NCBI GenBank assembly: GCA_024276375.1
Contig: JAJRXG010000364.1
Coordinates: forward strand, 1-46,632
Source of the DNA: Bacteroidota bacterium
GTDB taxonomy: Bacteria; Bacteroidota; Bacteroidia; Chitinophagales; Saprospiraceae
Reading direction: 5' to 3'
Length of the DNA: 46,632 nucleotides
The notes beneath the pieces are model-generated. The model ran no database searches. It had not been told where the DNA came from and was given only the letters and a program-made list of their open reading frames with translations. This document shows positions 43,731 through 46,632 of this stretch, piece after piece; within the stretch, counting starts at the first letter, position 1; every line of letters begins with the position of its first letter. The position numbers and the translations under genes are program-made.

Positions 43731-45962
43731 CTAATCTCGTCTGCGATCGTCTCGTCGTCTGTCATCTCGTCGTTTATCGTCTCGTCGTCTGTCATCTCGT
43801 CGTCTATTGTCCTTTTGGTGATTATCACCATCTCCCTCTTCACGCTTTAATAAAACTTTTCGAGACAATCGAAATTTTCCGGATTTAGGATCGATACCGA
43901 CTAGTTTAACTTTAACATCGTCTCCGACGGAATACACATCTTCCACACGATCGATTCTTGTATGGGAGATTTCAGATACATGAAGTAATCCACTTTTACC
44001 TTTAAAGTCAACAAAGACTCCATACGGCATAACACTCGCTACCTTCGCGTCAAATATATCACCAACATCGGGTCTAAAAGCAATATCATCAATCACGCGT
44101 TTTGCTTCTTTGATACCTTTGGCGTCTGTGGAGAAGATACTCACAACACCCATGTTGTCCACTTCTTCTATATTGATTGTCGTTCCGGTATTGGCTTGTA
44201 GCTCTTGAATCACTTTGCCACCGGGACCTATAACAGCACCTATATACTCCTTGTCTATTTTGAATTCAATCATTCTCGGAGCATGATCTTTTGGTTCTTC
44301 TCTAGGCTGACTAATGGTCTTGGCCATTTCAGCAAGGATGTGGAGTCTTCCTTCTTTAGCCTGCAACAATGCCTCCTCAAGCAAGTCATAAGAGAGTCCT
44401 TCTATTTTGATATCCATCTGGCAGGCAGTAATTCCGTCCTCGGTGCCCGTAACTTTAAAATCCATATCTCCCAATGCATCTTCATCTCCAAGAATGTCCG
44501 TGAGAATCACATTGCGTTCACCATCAGAAATCATCCCCATTGCGATGCCGGATACCGGCTTTTTGATTTGAATTCCAGCATCCATTAAAGCCATAGCCCC
44601 TGCGCATACAGTGGCCATAGACGAAGACCCATTGGATTCTAGGATATCAGATACTACTCTTATTGTATAGGGGGTGTCTTCCGGCATCACTTGCTTGAGT
44701 GATCGCCCGGCCAGATTGGCATGACCGATCTCTCGACGACCCGGCCCTCTCATCGGCTTGGTTTCCCCAACCGAAAGAGCGGGAAAATTATAGTGAAGGA
44801 AAAACTTGTCATATACCGTCTCCATAGCTGTATCGTTGAGGATCTGATCCTGCTTGGTACCTAAGGTTACAGTCGTCAATGATTGTGTCTCACCTCTGGT
44901 AAAGATGGCCGAACCATGAGCCGAAGGCAAATAATCAACTTCCGTCCATATGCCTCTAACAGTCTTAGGATCGCGACCATCAAGACGAACCCTTGTGGAC
45001 ATGACCATCTCTCTGATCAATTCTTTTTTGACTTTCTCAAAGTAAGAACTTACATCTTCACCATGCTGTTCTATCCAGTCTTCATCTTTGTTTTCTTGAA
45101 TATGGGCTGCCAAATCCTCTTTGATAGCTGTAAAGCCATCCTTGCGTGTTTTCTTGTCCAATTTGCCTTGAGCTATCTCAAGAATTCGATCTTTGGCAAA
45201 ATCCAGTACTAGGTTCTTGATTTCAGTATTTTCTTCTTCAACCGGCAATTCTCTCTTTACCAAGGCTTTTTCACCTACCTTCTGGGCGAGATCTAACTGA
45301 GCATCACATTGCAACTTGATCACTTCATGCCCGGCTTTTATGGCTTCTATCAATTCTTGCTCATCACATTCCTTGGCATCCCCTTCAACCATCATAACGT
45401 TGTCTTTAGTAGCCGCCAATATGATATTCAATGTGGCATTTTCGAGTTCGGATTTTAGTGGGTTGACGATGTACGCTCCATTTATTTTAGCCACGCGACA
45501 TTCAGAAAGGGGGCCGGCAAATACGATATCTGACACTGACAATGCAGCTGATACTGCCAAAGCAGCATAAGCATCAGGCAGGATCTCCTTATCAACTGAG
45601 ATTAGATTGACGATAACTTGTGTCTCATTCATGTATCCATCCGGAAACAGAGGACGGATCGCCCGGTCAATCAAACGACAGACCAAAATCTCATGTTCGG
45701 ACAATCTCGCTTCTCTTCTAAAAAAATTGCCGGGGATTCTTCCGGCTGCCGCATACTTCTCTTGATAATCCACGGAGAGCGGAAAAAAGCTCTGTCCCTC
45801 ACGGGGTTCGTAAGCAGATACAACGGAGGCGAAAATCATCATATTTCCGACTCTAACAACAGCAGATCCATGTGCCTGAGCAGCAAGTTTGCCGGTTTCT
45901 ATCGTTACCACCTGCCCATTAGGCTGTGTAAACGATGTGGTAATAGGTGTTTGTAAACCCAT
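43731..45962 (-). CDS. pnp: Polyribonucleotide nucleotidyltransferase (PNPase)
   Basis: PNPase degrades RNA 3' to 5' phosphorolytically. The 743-residue protein has two RNase PH domains (about 10-220 and 335-550, with GRREIGHANLAGRSLKQVMP) separated by a helical region. A KH domain follows (about 570-630, IGAVIGPGGKVIQELQ), then an S1 domain (about 645-715, MPYGVFVDFKGKSGLLHVS). The last 25 residues are a 5-residue Arg/Asp repeat (RRDDR type). That charged tail is an addition to the E. coli layout and may bind RNA or partners. The gene follows rpsO in the same direction, the classical arrangement. Confidence 0.97.
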   Translation of the reverse strand: MGLQTPITTSFTQPNGQVVTIETGKLAAQAHGSAVVRVGNMMIFASVVSAYEPREGQSFFPLSVDYQEKYAAAGRIPGNFFRREARLSEHEILVCRLIDRAIRPLFPDGYMNETQVIVNLISVDKEILPDAYAALAVSAALSVSDIVFAGPLSECRVAKINGAYIVNPLKSELENATLNIILAATKDNVMMVEGDAKECDEQELIEAIKAGHEVIKLQCDAQLDLAQKVGEKALVKRELPVEEENTEIKNLVLDFAKDRILEIAQGKLDKKTRKDGFTAIKEDLAAHIQENKDEDWIEQHGEDVSSYFEKVKKELIREMVMSTRVRLDGRDPKTVRGIWTEVDYLPSAHGSAIFTRGETQSLTTVTLGTKQDQILNDTAMETVYDKFFLHYNFPALSVGETKPMRGPGRREIGHANLAGRSLKQVMPEDTPYTIRVVSDILESNGSSSMATVCAGAMALMDAGIQIKKPVSGIAMGMISDGERNVILTDILGDEDALGDMDFKVTGTEDGITACQMDIKIEGLSYDLLEEALLQAKEGRLHILAEMAKTISQPREEPKDHAPRMIEFKIDKEYIGAVIGPGGKVIQELQANTGTTINIEEVDNMGVVSIFSTDAKGIKEAKRVIDDIAFRPDVGDIFDAKVASVMPYGVFVDFKGKSGLLHVSEISHTRIDRVEDVYSVGDDVKVKLVGIDPKSGKFRLSRKVLLKREEGDGDNHQKDNRRRDDRRRDDKRRDDRRRDDRRRD
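43734..43806 (-). repeat. 15-bp repeats encoding the PNPase RRDD tail
   Basis: CGTCTCGTCGTCTGTCATCT-like units with a 15-bp period encode DDRRR repeats at the C-terminus. Slippage could change the tail length in five-residue steps without a frameshift. Confidence 0.7.
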
Positions 45963-46031
45963 AATATATATAGCTAAAGGTTAATAATTGTCAAGGGGTG
46001 TCGCTTTGAGCCCTTAGACGATGTAAATAAA

Positions 46032-46079
46032 TTAAATTTCTTCTTTGTGTTTTCTCAACCTATGCCATACATCCTCCAT
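46032..46079 (-). CDS. Candidate 15-aa ORF between rpsO and pnp
   Basis: ATG 46079 to TAA 46032 encodes MEDVWHRLRKHKEEI. It is preceded by AAGGAG at an ideal 5-nt spacing, unusual in this window where Shine-Dalgarno sites are rare. The frame stays open about 35 codons further upstream, overlapping the rpsO end. It may be a short regulatory peptide in the pnp leader or chance; evidence is limited to the SD and the frame. Confidence 0.3.
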   Translation of the reverse strand: MEDVWHRLRKHKEEI

Positions 46080-46162
46080 TGAATCTCCTTCTTTAAGGAA
46101 ACCTATCTGTATCGAACATTCGAAACCTATTAAATATCGAAACCAAGCAAGAGTGGTATAAC

Positions 46163-46438
46163 TTACTTTCTTATACCCAACTTCTCAATAAGTGAGCGGT
46201 ATTTTTGAATATCCTTGCTTGCTATGTATTTGAGTAGTCGTTTTCTTTTTCCCACGAGGGTTAAAAGTGCCCTCCTACTGGAGTGATCCTTTTTATTCTC
46301 TCGAAGATGATCGGACAATGCATTGATGCGATAGGTAAACAAAGCCACCTGTCCCTCAGATGATCCTGTATTTTGAGCACTTCCACCGTACTCAGCAAAA
46401 ATTTCCTCTCTTTTTTCTTTAGTCAAATATGTTGCCAT
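46163..46438 (-). CDS. rpsO: 30S ribosomal protein S15
   Basis: The ATG at 46438 gives MATYLTKEKREEIFAEYGGS, and 91 residues, normal for S15. Core motifs are EGQVALFTYRINALSDHLRE and SSRRALLTLVGKRKRLLKYI. The track start at 46519 adds a spurious 27 residues reaching across the promoter. It binds 16S rRNA and in E. coli represses its own translation. pnp follows 200 bp downstream on the same strand. Confidence 0.97.
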   Translation of the reverse strand: MATYLTKEKREEIFAEYGGSAQNTGSSEGQVALFTYRINALSDHLRENKKDHSSRRALLTLVGKRKRLLKYIASKDIQKYRSLIEKLGIRK

Positions 46439-46488
46439 AATGTTGTTACATTTACCAAATAGGATTACGAAAATCGTTATTAGCGGCG

Positions 46489-46496
46489 CAAAGATA
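46489..46496 (-). promoter_or_regulatory. rpsO promoter -7 box (TATCTTTG)
   Basis: An exact TAnnTTTG match followed by CGCCGCTAATAACG. It leaves a leader of about 45 nt before the rpsO ATG and resembles the rpsP and rplS promoters. Confidence 0.75.
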
Positions 46497-46522
46497 GTTT
46501 TTAATTTAACAAAAATCACCCT

Positions 46523-46632
46523 ATGAACTTACTTACTTTAGAAACTTCCATTCAACTATTGTGTCTTGCCATCCTGTCGATCCTCTTTCTTCAGTCAGGA
46601 TTCAACAAGGTTTTTGACTACAAGGGCAATCT
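46523..46632 (+). CDS. DoxX-like membrane protein, 5' end only (partial)
   Basis: The ATG at 46523 opens a frame that runs off the window end: MNLLTLETSIQLLCLAILSI then LFLQSGFNKVFDYKGN. A membrane helix followed by FLQSGxxKVxDxKGN resembles the start of the DoxX family membrane proteins common in Bacteroidota. It is divergent from rpsO. The function cannot be judged from this fragment. Confidence 0.65.
   Translation, partial: MNLLTLETSIQLLCLAILSILFLQSGFNKVFDYKGN

Noticed and set aside
1-46632. Search for CRISPR arrays, tRNA, rRNA, integrases, transposases, prophage or defence genes
   Set aside because: Nothing with the expected repeat-spacer pattern, cloverleaf or protein motifs was seen by eye.

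Overview
The window looks like a chromosomal segment of a Bacteroidota bacterium, most likely of the Saprospiria/Chitinophagia side of the phylum. This rests on sequence features only. Exact or near-exact Bacteroidota -7 promoter boxes (TAnnTTTG) lie upstream of many genes. There is a secreted PKD protein with a type IX secretion (gliding-motility type B) C-terminal domain, an HU-like/SPOR membrane protein, bifunctional HisB and HisIE, and few Shine-Dalgarno sites. I see no phage, integrase, CRISPR array, tRNA or rRNA.

Layout. 82-1437: secreted PQQ-type sugar dehydrogenase-like protein. 1524-8510: a complete, tightly overlapping histidine operon hisG-D-C-B-H-A-F-IE on the minus strand, preceded by a 23-codon His-containing leader peptide and a terminator hairpin, which suggests transcription attenuation. 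8974-10702: ABC exporter whose ATPase gene is split by a -1 frameshift at an A7 run. 10725-13163: dusB-cca. 13796-14731: sugar-nucleotidyltransferase-like protein. 15088-16425: di-haem cytochrome c peroxidase lipoprotein. 16434-17390: HU-like/SPOR protein. 17742-20671: hemL followed by a two-component system. 20668-21414: EI24/CysZ-like membrane protein. 21668-24834: a 460-residue unknown, S16 with a long acidic tail, a small lipoprotein, and L19. 25064-29140: TetR regulator divergent from a homogentisate degradation operon (hmgA, fahA, flavin reductase). 29153-31471: T9SS PKD protein. 31706-34530: YrdC/Sua5 protein, S41 protease and Lrp regulator. 34672-36192: D-aminoacylase-like lipoprotein. 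36324-37762: DUF6155-like protein and OmpA lipoprotein. 37775-39453: TetR-alkB pair with a clear operator. 39592-42777: YdeP-type molybdoenzyme and EamA transporter. 42814-43269: NTF2-like protein. 43731-46438: rpsO-pnp. 46523-end: start of a DoxX-like membrane protein.

How it fits together. Most content is housekeeping: amino-acid and haem synthesis, tRNA modification and maturation, ribosome and RNA decay, with catabolic and envelope genes between. No obviously new multi-gene system is visible. The more unusual material is regulatory or intergenic: the his leader/attenuator, the frameshifted ABC ATPase, a 120-bp repeat present twice in divergent promoter regions, several long inverted repeats, promoter boxes that abut start codons, and two clear TetR-type operators.
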